Source: Stromatinia cepivora
Lineage: Eukaryota > Ascomycota > Leotiomycetes > Helotiales > Sclerotiniaceae
Length of the DNA stretch: 64,000 bases
Assembly (NCBI GenBank): GCA_014898415.1
Contig: RCTD01000031.1
Location: 620,001-684,000, forward strand
Direction of reading: 5' to 3'
Every line of letters begins with the position of its first letter. Position 1 is the first letter of the stretch. Shown piece after piece: positions 11,801 through 24,293 of the stretch. Under the pieces are notes generated by a model. The model did no database searches and was not told the origin of the DNA. It saw nothing but the letters and a program-made list of their open reading frames with translations. The translations under genes were made by a program, and so were the position numbers.

Positions 11801-12370
11801 TTTCTCGTCCCTAAACCTTCCACATCTACTGGATTCAAACTCTGGAAAATCCAAGGAAATGCAGGAGGTTCTGCAAATATCGATCCAGTACGAGGACCTA
11901 TTAATGAGGGTGGATTTTACGGTGAACGTGTCGGTTGGCATCTTCCCTCCTCCCCATCACTTCCTTCTGACTCCACTCCCCTCATCGGTCTCAACACCTC
12001 AGGAATATCCTTCTACACCACAAACTTCACTCTTGCCCTCGACTCCGACCTCGACGTCCCTCTCGGAATTAAGCTTTCAGCTCCAGCTGGTACCGTCGCA
12101 CGTGTTATGATTTGGATCAACGGTTATCAATATGGTAAATATGTTCCGCATATAGGTCCTCAAACTGTCTTTCCTATTCCGCCTGGTATTATTAATAATC
12201 AGGGAAAAAATAAATTGGCGTTGAGTTTGTGGGCGATGACGGATGCAGGAGCGAAGTTGGAGGATGTGGAGTTGGTTAGTTATGGGGTTTATGAGAGTGG
12301 GTTTGGGTTTGATAGGGATTGGAGTTATTTGCAGCCTGGATGGGATAAGGGGAGGTTGGTTTATGCGTAG
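8848..12370 (+). CDS. lacA: Secreted GH35 beta-galactosidase
   Basis: Nine exons: 8848-8981, 9031-9079, 9127-9170, 9215-9343, 9526-9691, 9742-9958, 10040-10312, 10364-10527 and 10586-12370. They total 986 residues, the usual size of fungal GH35 enzymes. All joins keep frame and rebuild conserved motifs: SAEFHYQRMPVPELW, SVYFFWSYHE, ARAGPYCNAE, PVILNQVENE (acid/base Glu, about residue 184) and TYFPEFEGGYF (nucleophile Glu, about residue 283), then MAWGGTNWGH and TSYDYAAP. The large last exon carries the beta-sandwich and jelly-roll domains, including WSAWLNG and a C-terminal WINGYQYGKY. A signal peptide starts at MRLLNIFTTLCLLLWS. In-frame ATGs at 8818 and 8827 are possible alternative starts but would put polar residues before it. 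It should release terminal beta-galactose from oligosaccharides or plant wall polymers outside the cell. The family is certain; the natural substrate is not. Confidence 0.93.
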
Positions 12371-14083
12371 GTGTGAGGTTGATGGGGGGTGGGATGGGGA
12401 TTGGAATGGTGAGATGAGGGGCGATGTGGATAGTTGTTGATATAGATGGTGCTTTTCGTAGGAAATATCCTATTGCTAAAATTAAAAATGCATCTTAATC
12501 TCTTCACGATTCTATTGTTCTTCGCTATTCTTCATGACTAAAATAAATGTCATTCTCGCCTGCTTGCTTTCACTACACATATCTTACAACGTAACAAACA
12601 TCTGACCCGAAAAGGTTAATTTCGTGGGCGCCTGACTGGGCGGGAGGTGGGTTGGACAGTATGAGCATGATGTAGATGAGGAAGGCATACCACAAACTAT
12701 GAACCTTTCTAAAGGGTAACCAGAAGATATACCCGTACGAGCAGTTCTTCTTCCTCGGCTTTCTCAAAGTACCAAGTTAACAGCGATTTATACCTTCAAA
12801 TACATGCATTAAAGTGTTCTCTTTGTACCAAAGACTTTACAAACTCGACCACACTGAAGTTATTTGAGCCACGTGATCAATATATTGTATGGTGGCGAAG
12901 TCATTTTTCTGACGAGCGAGCCAGAAGTCCTAGAGTTTGTTCGTACACTATTATCTCTGTCCACTACGGCAATAATATGATGGGCTCAAGGAAACTCTGT
13001 CATTGTGAGTATCGTGCATTTCGTTAATTAAGGTCTTTAAGGATTTACCGTTGATCTTTCAGCACAAGCAGTCGTTTGCACCGGCCATCTAGCTTTTCAA
13101 GCACCAGAATAACGCGTCAAGAAGTTTTCAGTACACCCCAGATTGCCAAAAGAACAAAACGCATTGCTTTCTGCGTAAATTGATATGGAGCCCGATACAC
13201 GAGGATATTGAAAATTTCTAAATCGATCGGTCTTCAGGCACAGTTTGAGACAGAGCAAAGCCCAAACTTAGCTGTTCAGATGTTTACAAACACAAAAGCG
13301 CCATGAGCCAAATATTCATGTTACAATCCATGCAGCTTGCTTAAAAAACGATGTCGCTGAGGTAACTGTATCCTTGGAGCTCGTCGCTTCACAAGGAAGA
13401 AAAGATCAGGTTCTTCTGGGCTATACTTTGACTAGAGCAGGAACGATGCTCCATTTATATCGTCAAGTACCTTCTCGACCAAGAAAATGCATCGGGAGAT
13501 GGAACAGATACAATAGTATGCATATCCATCGTTCTTTATCACTTGGACTGCAAGAATAAATCATACAATCTTCTTGAATCATTCTGCATAAGAGGCACAG
13601 CTGCATGCACTAACTCGATGCGAACTTTCTCATGTCTCTCAGCAACCACGAACCAGCAATCATCATCACCAAGATTGCCATGCTATAGCTCGACTATCAA
13701 AGTCGTCAAAACTAGAAGCCTTCACGACCACAAGCTGAGCCTATGAGTATTGGAATACAATATCTGTACGAAAGTTTCTTGATATTTGGAAAAAATCTCG
13801 CTTCATTGTACATCTACTATTTCGAAAGAAGAACTTTTCTACATCCATGTCAAGGCATCTGAAACTGATATGGGGACAACAGTCAGTCCCGAGAGGTAGC
13901 AGCTAGATCGTCAAGATTGGTACACATAAGACCCCACCATTCCCGTCTCAAAGCTTATGTTTCTATTCCATACCAGCTTACAGTTAATCAATATCGATAA
14001 TTTAGAAAATACCAAAGTCCTTCCTCAAGCCAACTTAGTTTCATCTATCACCATAGCCCCGCCTACGAATGGGACGAAGCCTT
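12371..14083. other. Spacer between convergent genes, no gene seen
   Basis: The genes on both sides end here. Short frames (60-67 codons) have no motif and no consistent splice partners. No repeat or RNA gene is recognised. Confidence 0.45.
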
Positions 14084-17000
14084 TTACTCTGCCCTCCTGA
14101 CCTCCATCAAATCTCGTTCGTCATCTGACGAGCCTCCATCTACATCTGATTCTATTCCATCTGGTGGGTTTTCCTTTTCCTCCTCCTCCTCCTCCTCCTC
14201 CTCTTCTTCTTCTTTTTCATCCTCCTCTTCCCCTAACTCTGCATCTCCCAAACCACTATCCTCATATCTCCACTTCCTCTTCCTCTGTATAAACTCCCTC
14301 GCCAATCCCTCACCCACCTCCGTCTTCTTCACCCACTCCGGTCTCAAATCACTCGTATAATCCACCAAATAACAATCATCCTCCTCAAACAATATCTTCT
14401 CCGCCTTCTTCTCCTTTGCCAATTTCTTTCCATGCTTAGTTCTCGACTGCATAACCCAAAAATCTTTTTTTCTCTGCCAATCATCTTTCAACGGTTTATC
14501 TGTTTTGCCTTTTGGTTGCCAGGTGGGTGCCCATAGTCCTTCCCATTCGATGAGGTAACATTGTTTGGATTCGCCGGCATATTTGCGCGTTCCGAATGCG
14601 ATGACGCCTTTGCAGGCCCATACTTTCTCTCCGATTTCCAGTTCTGGTACGGACTTTCGTTTGGCTTTGAGTTTGGTGTTGGACTTGGGTTGACTGGATC
14701 GGCGCCCCATCGTGGAGAATTCGTTGTAAAGAGGATGATATGGTTCCGTGCTTTTTAAATGCGGATTGGACTCTCTAGGATAAATGGTATCAACAGCATA
14801 AGTTCCTTTGTCCACAGCATTTCTTTGAATGGGAACTGTGTTGATCCCTGTTGATGGTTCTTTGTTCTTGAGCTGCCATTCTTCGGGAACCATATCAAGT
14901 GGCTCTTGGTTGTTGTTGTTCGAATAACTTCCTTTTGCATTCTTTTGGAAATCATCATAGTTTTTTGGTGTTCGACTTCGGATAGGTTGTCTACTCTTCA
15001 AGTAATCCATGGGAATCTTATTTGATGTAGGAGCCGGTCTCATACCCCCATGATTTGCGACCTTCCCGACTCCTTCCGGAATCCACTCCATATCTTCATC
15101 TTCTGCAGCGTCGAAAGAGCGCAAAACGGGATTGGAAGTTGACTCAGAACCTCCCTTTTCACATCTGCGTTGAACGGAAGACTTTCGAAACTTAGCTAGG
15201 TGTACGTTCGAAGGACTAGTACTCAAGTCTCCACCATCGAAAATAGGAGGAGGTAAAACTCGCTTTGGTATAGCCACGGCGGGGATATCAGAGCCGGCGC
15301 TCAGACTATCTTCAGAACTATATCCATCATGAGAGGCAGAGGTAACTGTATTGACATTTTGGCTGCTGTCGATACCAGATCTTCCAGAGCTCACAGCGAA
15401 ATCGTGAGATGACTGAGCTTTCGAAGATGGTCTCGAATCGTTCGATAAATCTCCACGCGATGACCTTGAGCCAAAAGTCCCCGCTCTCGTAATTCTAGCA
15501 CTGGAATTAATTTTTCGGACTGAGTTTCTCGAATCCTGGCTCCGAAGGTTTTCTCCAGGCATTTTTGTGGGTGATGGTTGTTGTGAAGAGGTTGGATGTG
15601 TCGTATGTGCATCTACTATTATTGTATCTTCAGAAATTACTTCCATTTTCATCACCGTGCTATTCCTGTGTTCTCGACGAAGTTCTCGAATATCTCTTTT
15701 TGTCTCGTTCAAGTGTGGAACATTCAAGTCCCAACCAAGCAGTGCTCTTTCACTTGTTTTGTCACTTGATATTGAAGTTTCGTTTCCTGTGGAATCACTA
15801 TGTAGCTCAATGAATGAATCTTCTTGTGCTCGCTCGAAAGAACTAGGATCTTCCTGAATATCGTTAGAGATAAAAGGTGAAGGTGACGAGGGTATTCTTC
15901 TTTTTTCCACTACGTTGATGCCGTTTTTTTCGTTCCTGATTTGAGATGTGTTATTTGTGTTTGTCGTGGTAGTAATGGGAGATGTTCGTGGATAATTATG
16001 TGTACCTGGAAATGTTAGTCATTTTTCCTTCCACGTCATTGATTCACCACCACCCATATCATCCTCCTTCATCTCAATGACAATTTTAGAAGTGAGTCAG
16101 TCAACATCACGCCACCCCCAACTTCTTACCTCACCTTACCTTACCTTACCTCCCACTTTCTTCCCCGATCTGAATTCCAAGAAACCCCAAACTCATAAAA
16201 AAAACTCACCAGGAATAACTCCCGCAACCAAATACGCCTTTCCCTTCAACCCACTTCCTCCCCCTTTCCCACCCTTCCCCTTCCCATTCGCCTGTCCATA
16301 CCTCCCCCTAGTAATCATACACAACCTACTATCCCTCCTCAAGAACTCCTCCATACAAAACACCACACTGCCCCCACTAGTGGATCCACCATGTGGTCCA
16401 GCAGAAGCTCTCCTCAACAAATCCCCCCCCACAGGAAATATCTCCACCCCACCAAATCTCTTCCCTTCCTCCAACGCATCCTCCACATTATCCCACAAAC
16501 TAACCGCAGAAGCCTTCCTCTCATTCCAAACCCCAGGTACGAAAATTGAATCGGAGGAAGCTCCACGTTCGGAAAAATGCGCTCGTACTATTTTTAGTAT
16601 TTTTTTCGGGGAAGTAGGGAGAGGCGTGCTTGTGTTTTTTGCTGACCAGCCGTGTTCGGGGGGATTGTAGATTGATTTTTGTATTCGGTTATTGGGTTTG
16701 GTATCGGTTGCTTGGAGGGAGGTGCTGGATTTAAATGAGTTATTACTGGAGGATCGGGGGAAATCGGATATATCTCTCCAGTTTTCATCTCGATGGAGTC
16801 GATAGAAGGTATCTGGAAAGTTTTCGGGGGCGAGGGAATAAGGGTAGGGATAGTCGGGTTTGACTTGGTTTGTTTGGGGTTGCTCGGCTTGTGGGTGTGG
16901 GTGTGGACTTCGTTCTGAGGGTGTGAAGGGTGTACTCGGGTTTGGGTTTATACCACTTGTATTTGTCGGGTTGTTGATTTGGACACGGGTGTTCGTAGTA

Positions 17001-17551
17001 TGTACGAGGGTAGGATTCGAAATAGACGTATCACTCTCGCATTGAACAACCCTTCTCCGTCCCCTCCACCCAAACCCAAAACAACCCTTCGATCCAACTC
17101 TAGGAAAACGCCACTTGCAATTAAGCTTCCGAGGACGAAATCCAAAATGTACTTTTCGCAGTCGAAGACAAAACCCAAATCGTCGCTTAATATCAACCCT
17201 CCTCCTCTTTTCCCTCGTTCTCGTCGCACCACTGAATATTCCCCGTCTAAACCTCAGCGTTGGAAAATTTCTTTTGAGATTTCTGAGGCGAAATTTCTGG
17301 CGGAGGTGGAGGTTAAGGTTACAGGTAGGTTTTCTGGATTTTTGTTTTGGGTTGCGGAATTGGAAGTGGGATTGGGATTGGGATTGGCGGCGCTGTTTGG
17401 AGGAGAAGGGGATGTGCATTTTAGGGGTTGGGGTTTGAGGTTTGAGGTTTGAGGTTGATGGGGGTGAGGTGGGAGTGGGTGCGGTGTGTGGTGTGTGCAA
17501 ACTTTTGTATTGGATATGATATGATATGCCTGCTGAGTTTGTTTTCATCAA
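14084..17551 (-). CDS. Large nuclear-type protein with C-terminal chromodomain-like segment and poly-Glu tail
   Basis: Two long open frames are one gene. Exon 1 (down to 16210) ends KAYLVAGVIP plus one base at a GTGAGT donor. A 204-nt intron (16006-16209) ends CTAAC...CCAG. Exon 2 (16005-14084) continues in frame as G-T-H-N-Y-P-R, for up to 1087 residues. Exon 2 alone has no ATG near its 5' end, which supports the join. Near residues 910-1000 the segment CYLIEWEGLWAPTWQPK, after a basic/aromatic strand (KVWACKGVIAFG), resembles a chromodomain core, so binding of a modified histone tail is possible. The tail holds a Glu run coded by a GAG/GAA repeat (about 14160-14218). The N-terminus is uncertain: upstream of about 16980 the frame is rich in Arg, Phe, Cys and Trp and may include unspliced or 5'-leader sequence, so the true start may lie inside exon 1. 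Confidence 0.65.
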
Positions 17552-19364
17552 ACGAATATCAGCATCAGTGTGTTGAATTCTCAGTAACGTTTAGGGACGG
17601 GCTTTGAACATCTTTTCCCAAAAAAATCTTGCGGTCAAAAAGTACAACACTAGAAACAGAAGACAGGAAAGAAGAAATCTCTCAAGAAAATCCATCCATC
17701 TACTCATCTGTATTCACATATCCTCTCCAGTCTTATTCTAGCATTCTCTTTATTCTCTGGTCTGGTATTGGGCTTTCTTTACTTTTCTTCCTACATCTTT
17801 TTTCTCTTCCGTTTTCTTTCTGCTTCCTATACTTTTCCCTTCCCTTCTTCTGTACAGAACTCGAAACATCAAACCACCACAACAACACAACGAAACCATC
17901 CACACAAAACCATCCAGACAAACTTTCAATTTCTTCAAACTAACTGGCTTACTAGCTTGCCTGCTTGCTTGCAGGCTAGAATACGAAACAAACAATCAAA
18001 TAAAAGAGTTTCTTCCTCCTTCTTTCCCTTCCTTTCTCTTCCTTTCCCTCCAAATGATTCTGTTGGTATCACTTCGGCGGTACCAATTTGCATAGTAATA
18101 TTATGGTATTGTTTTCATTCATTCATGATTGCTACACTATGAGAAGAGGGTACTATTTATATTGAAGGGCAAGAGCCCAGAGTTCGCTAGTGGTACAGCT
18201 CCCTTATGTGAGGTTGATCACATGACGTACCGACAGATTCCTTCCATGATTCCATAAGAAGATTCTAGTTCTACCTATTTACTCACCTCTGTCTAATTCA
18301 TTTTCATTCATTGGGAATCTTAGGTGTAGATATAAAAGTAAATAAGTAAATAAATTGAAATTGAAATCGAAGATCCAATCTAATTCATCATGGAACTTAA
18401 AAGCTTCCTGTGAATATGGATATGGAAATGAACAAAGATTAAAATCAAAATCAAAATCAAACCACCCAACCCAAATTCAAATCCAAGCCCAAATCTTCTC
18501 TCAAAATTTTCACTCGGTAACTTTATTCCAATCCAACTCTTTATATAAACCGATGAAATTCTCATTCTAGAATTCTAGAGTAAAAACCTATCGGAACCTA
18601 AAGATGTTGAAAGAATATCAAATATAAATCTAGAGTCTCCACAATCTTTTTCTTTTTTATTTAGTATTCTAAAAACAATAAATCAATTGATTGATTGATT
18701 ACTATAACTGTACCTATATCTGAATTCAATTCAAATTCAATTCAAATTCAATTTATTACTATTCAATAAAGAAAGACGCTTTTCTTCCCCCCCTTCCCCC
18801 CCTCTCACACAAATATCGATATCAAAGATTCCATTCTTATACTTTTGGAAATTTTTAAAAAGAGAAATTAAGGTATTTGATTCCCTGGTACATGGGACTT
18901 AGAGATTGTGTGTTGTATTATATTGTATTGTAGAATTTAGATATGATGAGATGATGAGATAAATGAATAAGGGAAAATTAAAAAAAATGAATGAAAAGAA
19001 TTAATAAATAAAAGTATGAAAAAGTATGAAAAAGTATGAAAAAGTATCTTTAACTTCAAAGTTGGAAGTTGGTTATGATTTCACAGCCTCACTAAGAATC
19101 ATCTCAGATAGAAAGCAATGAGGTAGTAATAATCAATGAAGGAATCATTATTCCCTCATCCTCTTTCACGTAACCTTTCTCTTTTTCGATATGGTATATC
19201 TTATATATACAGATAGTGTGTGTGCACTGTATACCCACCTTTAAACCCAACCCAATCCAATCCAATCCAACCATCTCCCCAACCCATTTCGTCCAACCAT
19301 AATACTTACAAGTACTTTTACATCCAAATTCATACTCATACCCAGACACACACACGCATCTAAA
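17552..19364. other. Divergent intergenic region with pyrimidine-rich and AT-rich tracts
   Basis: It should hold the promoters of the chromodomain-like gene (leftward) and the acidic protein gene (rightward). Long C/T-rich tracts occur near 17700-17830 and 18010-18060. AT-rich simple sequence such as TTCAATTCAAATTCAATTC lies near 18725-18755. No protein or RNA gene is supported. Confidence 0.5.
19011..19047. repeat. 10-bp tandem repeat AAAGTATGAA, about 3.7 copies
   Basis: Perfect head-to-tail copies of AAAGTATGAA about 320 bases upstream of the next start codon. Simple-sequence DNA; no function is implied. Confidence 0.9.
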
Positions 19365-20933
19365 ATGTCCGAGGTAAACGAGTCTATCGATCCAAACGAA
19401 CGTAATGACCAGATTAGTACATCCCCCATTCTAACAATCTCCCATCCACCCGATCCCGAACTTCTCGCTTCTTCACCAGCTACTCCGTCTCTTTCTCCCC
19501 TATACCTTCAAGCTCGTCTTCCTTCTCCTACCCCTCATTCTTATACATCCCATGCATCCCATGCATCCTATATATCTCAAACCCCTAACCCCTCACCTTC
19601 CTTCCCACCTCAATCTTTTTATCCCCTCAGACCCCACACACCAACACCCATCTCTTCCCCCAGAGGCTCGTCCCCAAAAAACTCTTCTCCAAAAGAAGAA
19701 TTCCCACCACCCTCAAACCCATCAACTCAACCGCAAAACTCCCCAGAGACAGTTTCCTTCCAATTATGGGCCATCAATATACAAGAACCAAGTTCAATTC
19801 AAGATTGTGAGTTTATAGAATTTAGAATCGAGGATTTGGTAGATGTGAGTTTTGAGTTTTTGAGGAAGAGAGTGAGTGATAGGGTTGAGGGGGTAGTTTG
19901 TGGGAATATGCAGGGGGATGAGGAGGAGGGGGATGGAAAGAAAAGTGAAGATAATGGAGAGGATGGGGACGAGACTCCCCAATCCCGAAGAAGAAGAATG
20001 GATTCAATAAGACGACGCGTATGGAATGATAGCGAGGATGAGGTAAATATCGGTGCTGGGAATTTCGGGGTAGGGAATTGGGGAAGTGTGAGAAGGAGGA
20101 GTGAAAGAGAGAGGAGAAAGGGGTGGGATTTTGAAATTTATGAGGATGTTGTTGAGAGGGGGGGAGATGAATCTGTGGAGATGAGGGGGATGAGGGAGAT
20201 GAGGGGGTTGTGGGAGAGAGGTGGAAATACAAGGCAGAGAGTTTATATGGGGGAGAATGAAGAGAATGAAGGGATTGGGAATAATGGGGTGGCTGAGGGG
20301 GTTAATGGAGAGGATGATGATGGCGAGGAGAATGAGGGTAGTGAGGAGGATGGAGTTAATGAGGATGGGACGAGTGGTGAGAGTGAGGACGGCGAGGGGA
20401 TCGAGGATAGAGAGGAGAATGAGACAAGTGGTGAGAGTGAGGACGGCGAGGAGAATGAGAGCAGCCACGGAAATGAGGATACCCCAGAACCCGAGCCCAA
20501 CCAACCCAGCATCTCAACCGAGACAATCGAGATCCTCCCAGAGAATCAAGAAACGATCTCTAATCCTTCCAACCCTACCAATTCATCCAACCCATCCAAC
20601 CCCGCACTTCCCAAACCCCAAAAATGCCACCTCACATCCCTCTCCATCCACTGGAACCCCTCCTCTATCCCCACCGAATACATGAAAAGGACCCATCCTA
20701 TGCGTTTCCTTTCTTCAAAAAGAGCTTCTCCTCCCCCTTTAACATTTAAAGCGAGTGTAAGCGACGAAGTCGAAATTACTAGGGAATGGGATAAAGAGGA
20801 AGACAGAAAAGAAATAAACATAACAGAAATCACACCCGGATTTCCAACACGTGAGAAATTTGCTCAAGAAGGGAGTTGGCGGTCGGGAGGAAAAGAAGAT
20901 GAGGATGAGAATGAGGAGGAAGGGATGAGTTGA
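19365..20933 (+). CDS. Acidic low-complexity protein of unknown function
   Basis: A single frame of 522 residues from an ATG that follows a C/A-rich leader. The first 130 residues are rich in Pro, Ser and Thr (PTPISSPRGSSPKNSSPKEE). The middle begins with a more ordered stretch (FQLWAINIQEPSSIQDCEFI, then EFRIEDLVDVSFEFLRKRV), followed by basic RRRRMDSIRRRVW and a long Asp/Glu/Gly-rich part. That part contains two near-copies of GTSGESEDGE/ETSGESEDGE. The C-terminal quarter regains complexity (CHLTSLSIHWNP, then EYMKRTHPMRFLSSKRASPP). No known domain is recognised. Because the composition is biased, several other frames stay open over the same DNA; those are shadows. A nuclear or chromatin-associated role would fit the composition but is only a guess. 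Confidence 0.6.
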   Translation: MSEVNESIDPNERNDQISTSPILTISHPPDPELLASSPATPSLSPLYLQARLPSPTPHSYTSHASHASYISQTPNPSPSFPPQSFYPLRPHTPTPISSPRGSSPKNSSPKEEFPPPSNPSTQPQNSPETVSFQLWAINIQEPSSIQDCEFIEFRIEDLVDVSFEFLRKRVSDRVEGVVCGNMQGDEEEGDGKKSEDNGEDGDETPQSRRRRMDSIRRRVWNDSEDEVNIGAGNFGVGNWGSVRRRSERERRKGWDFEIYEDVVERGGDESVEMRGMREMRGLWERGGNTRQRVYMGENEENEGIGNNGVAEGVNGEDDDGEENEGSEEDGVNEDGTSGESEDGEGIEDREENETSGESEDGEENESSHGNEDTPEPEPNQPSISTETIEILPENQETISNPSNPTNSSNPSNPALPKPQKCHLTSLSIHWNPSSIPTEYMKRTHPMRFLSSKRASPPPLTFKASVSDEVEITREWDKEEDRKEINITEITPGFPTREKFAQEGSWRSGGKEDEDENEEEGMS

Positions 20934-23900
20934 TTGTGGAGTATTTTCTTTTAAGAGAAGGTTGAAGAGCGAGTTGATTGTGGGGTATTTTCTCCTGTCA
21001 AATGTGAGGAAAGAATTTAATTGGGAACTTTTGGCTTTTTTAATCCTTTTTTCTTTTTTGGTTATTGGTATGATTTTTGTAATGTTGAACAATGTGCAAT
21101 GAGGTGCTAATATGGTAGCTAAGCAAGATTATGTTAGTTGAAATGTACTTGAATTCTGACTTAATTACCCTCGTTATTCCTCAATATTTATTGCTTTTTC
21201 ATACTCATCAGTGCGTATACTAGGATGTGGAATCAAGTATTTGTAGAAGAGGACTTAACTATTGATTACCAGAGAAAATATCTATGTGGGGCTGATTGAA
21301 CAATGAACTACTGACATTGTAAAGATGAATAATCGATCAAAGGTTATAATGAATGTATGAAGAACTTCTCCAGTCTGAATGCTGTACCTAAAGAACTGGA
21401 TGGAGGGAGGAGTGTCGAGTGAACAATTTTTAAGACATGCAACAAAACGAAATTTGGTAAATTTTCACCGCTTTTTGGCAGAATCATGCTCCTATCACGA
21501 TGAGCTCCAATGGCATTTCTGATAGAATGTTATGGCTCAAGTAGGTTGCGAAACAATTGTAAGTGTAGTGAACTGGGAAAACAGATAGTATATAGCATAT
21601 GAAAAAGTAATTCATAAAAAAAAGAGATATGCCAGTAATATAGATGGAATCATGGAAATAGACTTCAACCAACCAGACAAGTTTATCATGAGCAACGAAT
21701 ACTGGGATAAAATTAACACAAAACTCAAATCAAACGTTCGGCTGAAAGTCTAAAAGAAATGAATTTGAAGATAGGCTGTTCCTCTGGTATGTTGTCGAGG
21801 CAAATCGACAAGAAATAAATGAGGGAGATGTGAAAAATCGATGACTGAATGGCACTTTTAGCATGATCATAATATCCATAGAATCTGATAGATACGGTTT
21901 GATATCTTATCTTTCTACTCAGATCAATACGGCTAGTAAATTTGTTATCTTCTTGTAAACTAATCACAGCACAGCTCACGATAGATGATATAGCAAAAGC
22001 TAAATAAGGATGACGAACGGGTATATCCAATATATCGAATATCGAATGGAGATTGGACGAGTTATAAAAGAGAATAATCAAGATCAACCGATCTCAAAAA
22101 GTGAAAGGAATCACGATTGATTTTGAAGATATTAGGGGCAAGAAGATAGACGTTGTTTCAATGTCTAATAAGTGGGCATGCCCATTTGATCGGAAAAGTT
22201 TCAAGCACTTGCTCTAGAATCTCTTCCGTCCAATCACCAAGACAGAGACTAATAAGAAGTTTGGAAGGAAAAGCCTAGCTGGACCTATCCTTCTGCACTC
22301 GCCGAAATACCCTTGCTCTCGACGCATCATTCCGTACAACGTTACAGTAGCAAACCTTCACATCCTAAAAAAATACCCCCTTCCCGGGCGGACGGCTGAA
22401 ACGGAATACCAAAACGAGCATCTTAAAGGATCATCACTGATATCTTGCCTGTACTTTCGGAATCATGAAATGACTTGTTGCATCAACGGATAGTAAACCA
22501 AATCGGGTAAAGTTGATATCGGTTTGTACACTCCGAAGCTTTTTCGCAAATGCGTGAGTTGCCATATCACTTGAACATCATAAAACGGACCGATTTCTCT
22601 CTGCATTGCTTTCTTATTCAAAGGCATAGAAATCTTACCATTCATTTGGTTGACTGCATGATTGCCGCATGCAGGTACAAACAAATTATACATTTGATCA
22701 AATTCAATAAAAAAAATGTTTTTCTCGTTTGTGTCTCGGGATATTTTAAAGAAAATTTCCAATGTCTAATTGCAATGAATACAACCAAATTTCTGATTGA
22801 GAATTGAGGAAGCGTCTAGATGATGAAGGATGAATTTTAACCCTCTCAAATAAAGATTTAAACTTAGCTATTATCGAACCAGTCCCTTGCCGTTTGATTT
22901 CCATTTCCACCATCAACCCCGGATTTTGTTTGTGATGTATGGCATCCGGGATATGATTCGTGGATATCTGTGATGTAACGTTTATGAAAAGATATTGGTG
23001 GGGAAATTTATAACATAACGGGTTGATATTAATGCAAGGTTAATACGAAAAGAAGCTCATTGTTGTTACTGGGTGGTAGCTATGGTTTTTTTTTTTTTTT
23101 TTCATAACAGCCCAAGAGAATCTGGCCAAGGATTGTACAGGCAACACCGAGGTATTACTCGCTAGGAATAATAAGATGGTAAAAGAATTGTTTCTCAACC
23201 CACTATTAAACTTTGGGACAATGATTTATGATTTCTTGGTTGAGTGGAGATGAGTTGACGAGCATCGACCAATAACAGGAATCCATCTCTTCGTTAATTT
23301 CTCCCCTTATTTCTCCCGGCCTTTATCCTTGCTGACACTTTTCATCCTTTCTATTATTCATCTGGTTACCCATTCGCATTTTTCTAGTTTGCCGGTAGAA
23401 ATAAGATTACCCCTGACGCTACTGCATGTCCGAAGAAAAGCTTCTAGGTATCTAGTATCTATTACTGTTAGAAAGCATAAAATTCTTCAAACCAGAATGG
23501 TATAAATATTCATAAGATAAGTAATCGTATTCCTCTTGATCATGAGATCAGATATAATATCTTTATGTCAAGTCAATACTCTCTTGCCACTCATTTATCA
23601 GGGGAAACGCCTGTGAATCAGATGAAATATGATAAGATTCTGAATAAAACATTTCATCAAAGGGGATTCTTTTTAACGTCTTTCCTTTTACTTCTTCTTT
23701 TTGCCCACCCAACCCTGTTAGTGTTAATATTGCCAAGCAAACACTTTTAACAGTTTGTCTGATCTTTGGAAATCAAATTACTTGGGTATGATCTACATCG
23801 TATCTTAATTAATCTTTTTCCGTAAATTAAATTTTCTCATTGATCCAATCATATTTGGTTTGTACCTGCATCTTTTGAATATAATCTAAGCTCAATACGA

Positions 23901-24293
23901 TATTAGTCAATTCTCAAAATGGACAGATAGAGAAAGGTGAGCAAGGTTGTTAAAGTTGCATGGTCTAGACGTGGGTAATGATCCACTTTCACGGCACTCG
24001 GTATAAGATCCGCAATCACCCCAAGTCATCATAATCTCTTCTTTCCTCACCCTCATTCACTCCAAACCACTTTCACTTTCTAACCTTTTGCTTCACTGCA
24101 GTAATACCCGACTTTTGGTCAATTACATTCGTTCATCATACAGAAAAATCAACTTCAAAAACAACAACAACAACTCTACAACTCGACAATTCTACAACTC
24201 TACATCCAATCTATCAATCTTCCAACTCCATCTTCGGAATATTAACTCGATTACTTTTAAAGTACATAATAATACAAATCTAAATCCTTCAAT
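20934..24293. other. 3.4-kb AT-rich spacer, no gene seen
   Basis: The longest frames here (99-120 codons near 21725-22087 and 22463-22762, minus strand) have irregular composition and no motif. A T run of about 15-18 bases lies near 23088-23102. The last 250 bases before the next gene are rich in AAC/ACT triplets, typical of a 5' leader. No transposon ends or RNA gene were recognised. Confidence 0.45.

Noticed and set aside
16979..17452. 157-codon plus-strand frame opposite the chromodomain-like gene
   Set aside because: It lies antisense to a longer minus-strand frame, its composition mirrors that frame, and no promoter or domain supports it.
20004..20504. Minus-strand hydrophobic frame of 166 codons rich in Ile/Leu/Thr
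   Set aside because: Shadow of the GAG/GAT-rich acidic region of the plus-strand gene; biased codons keep several frames open.
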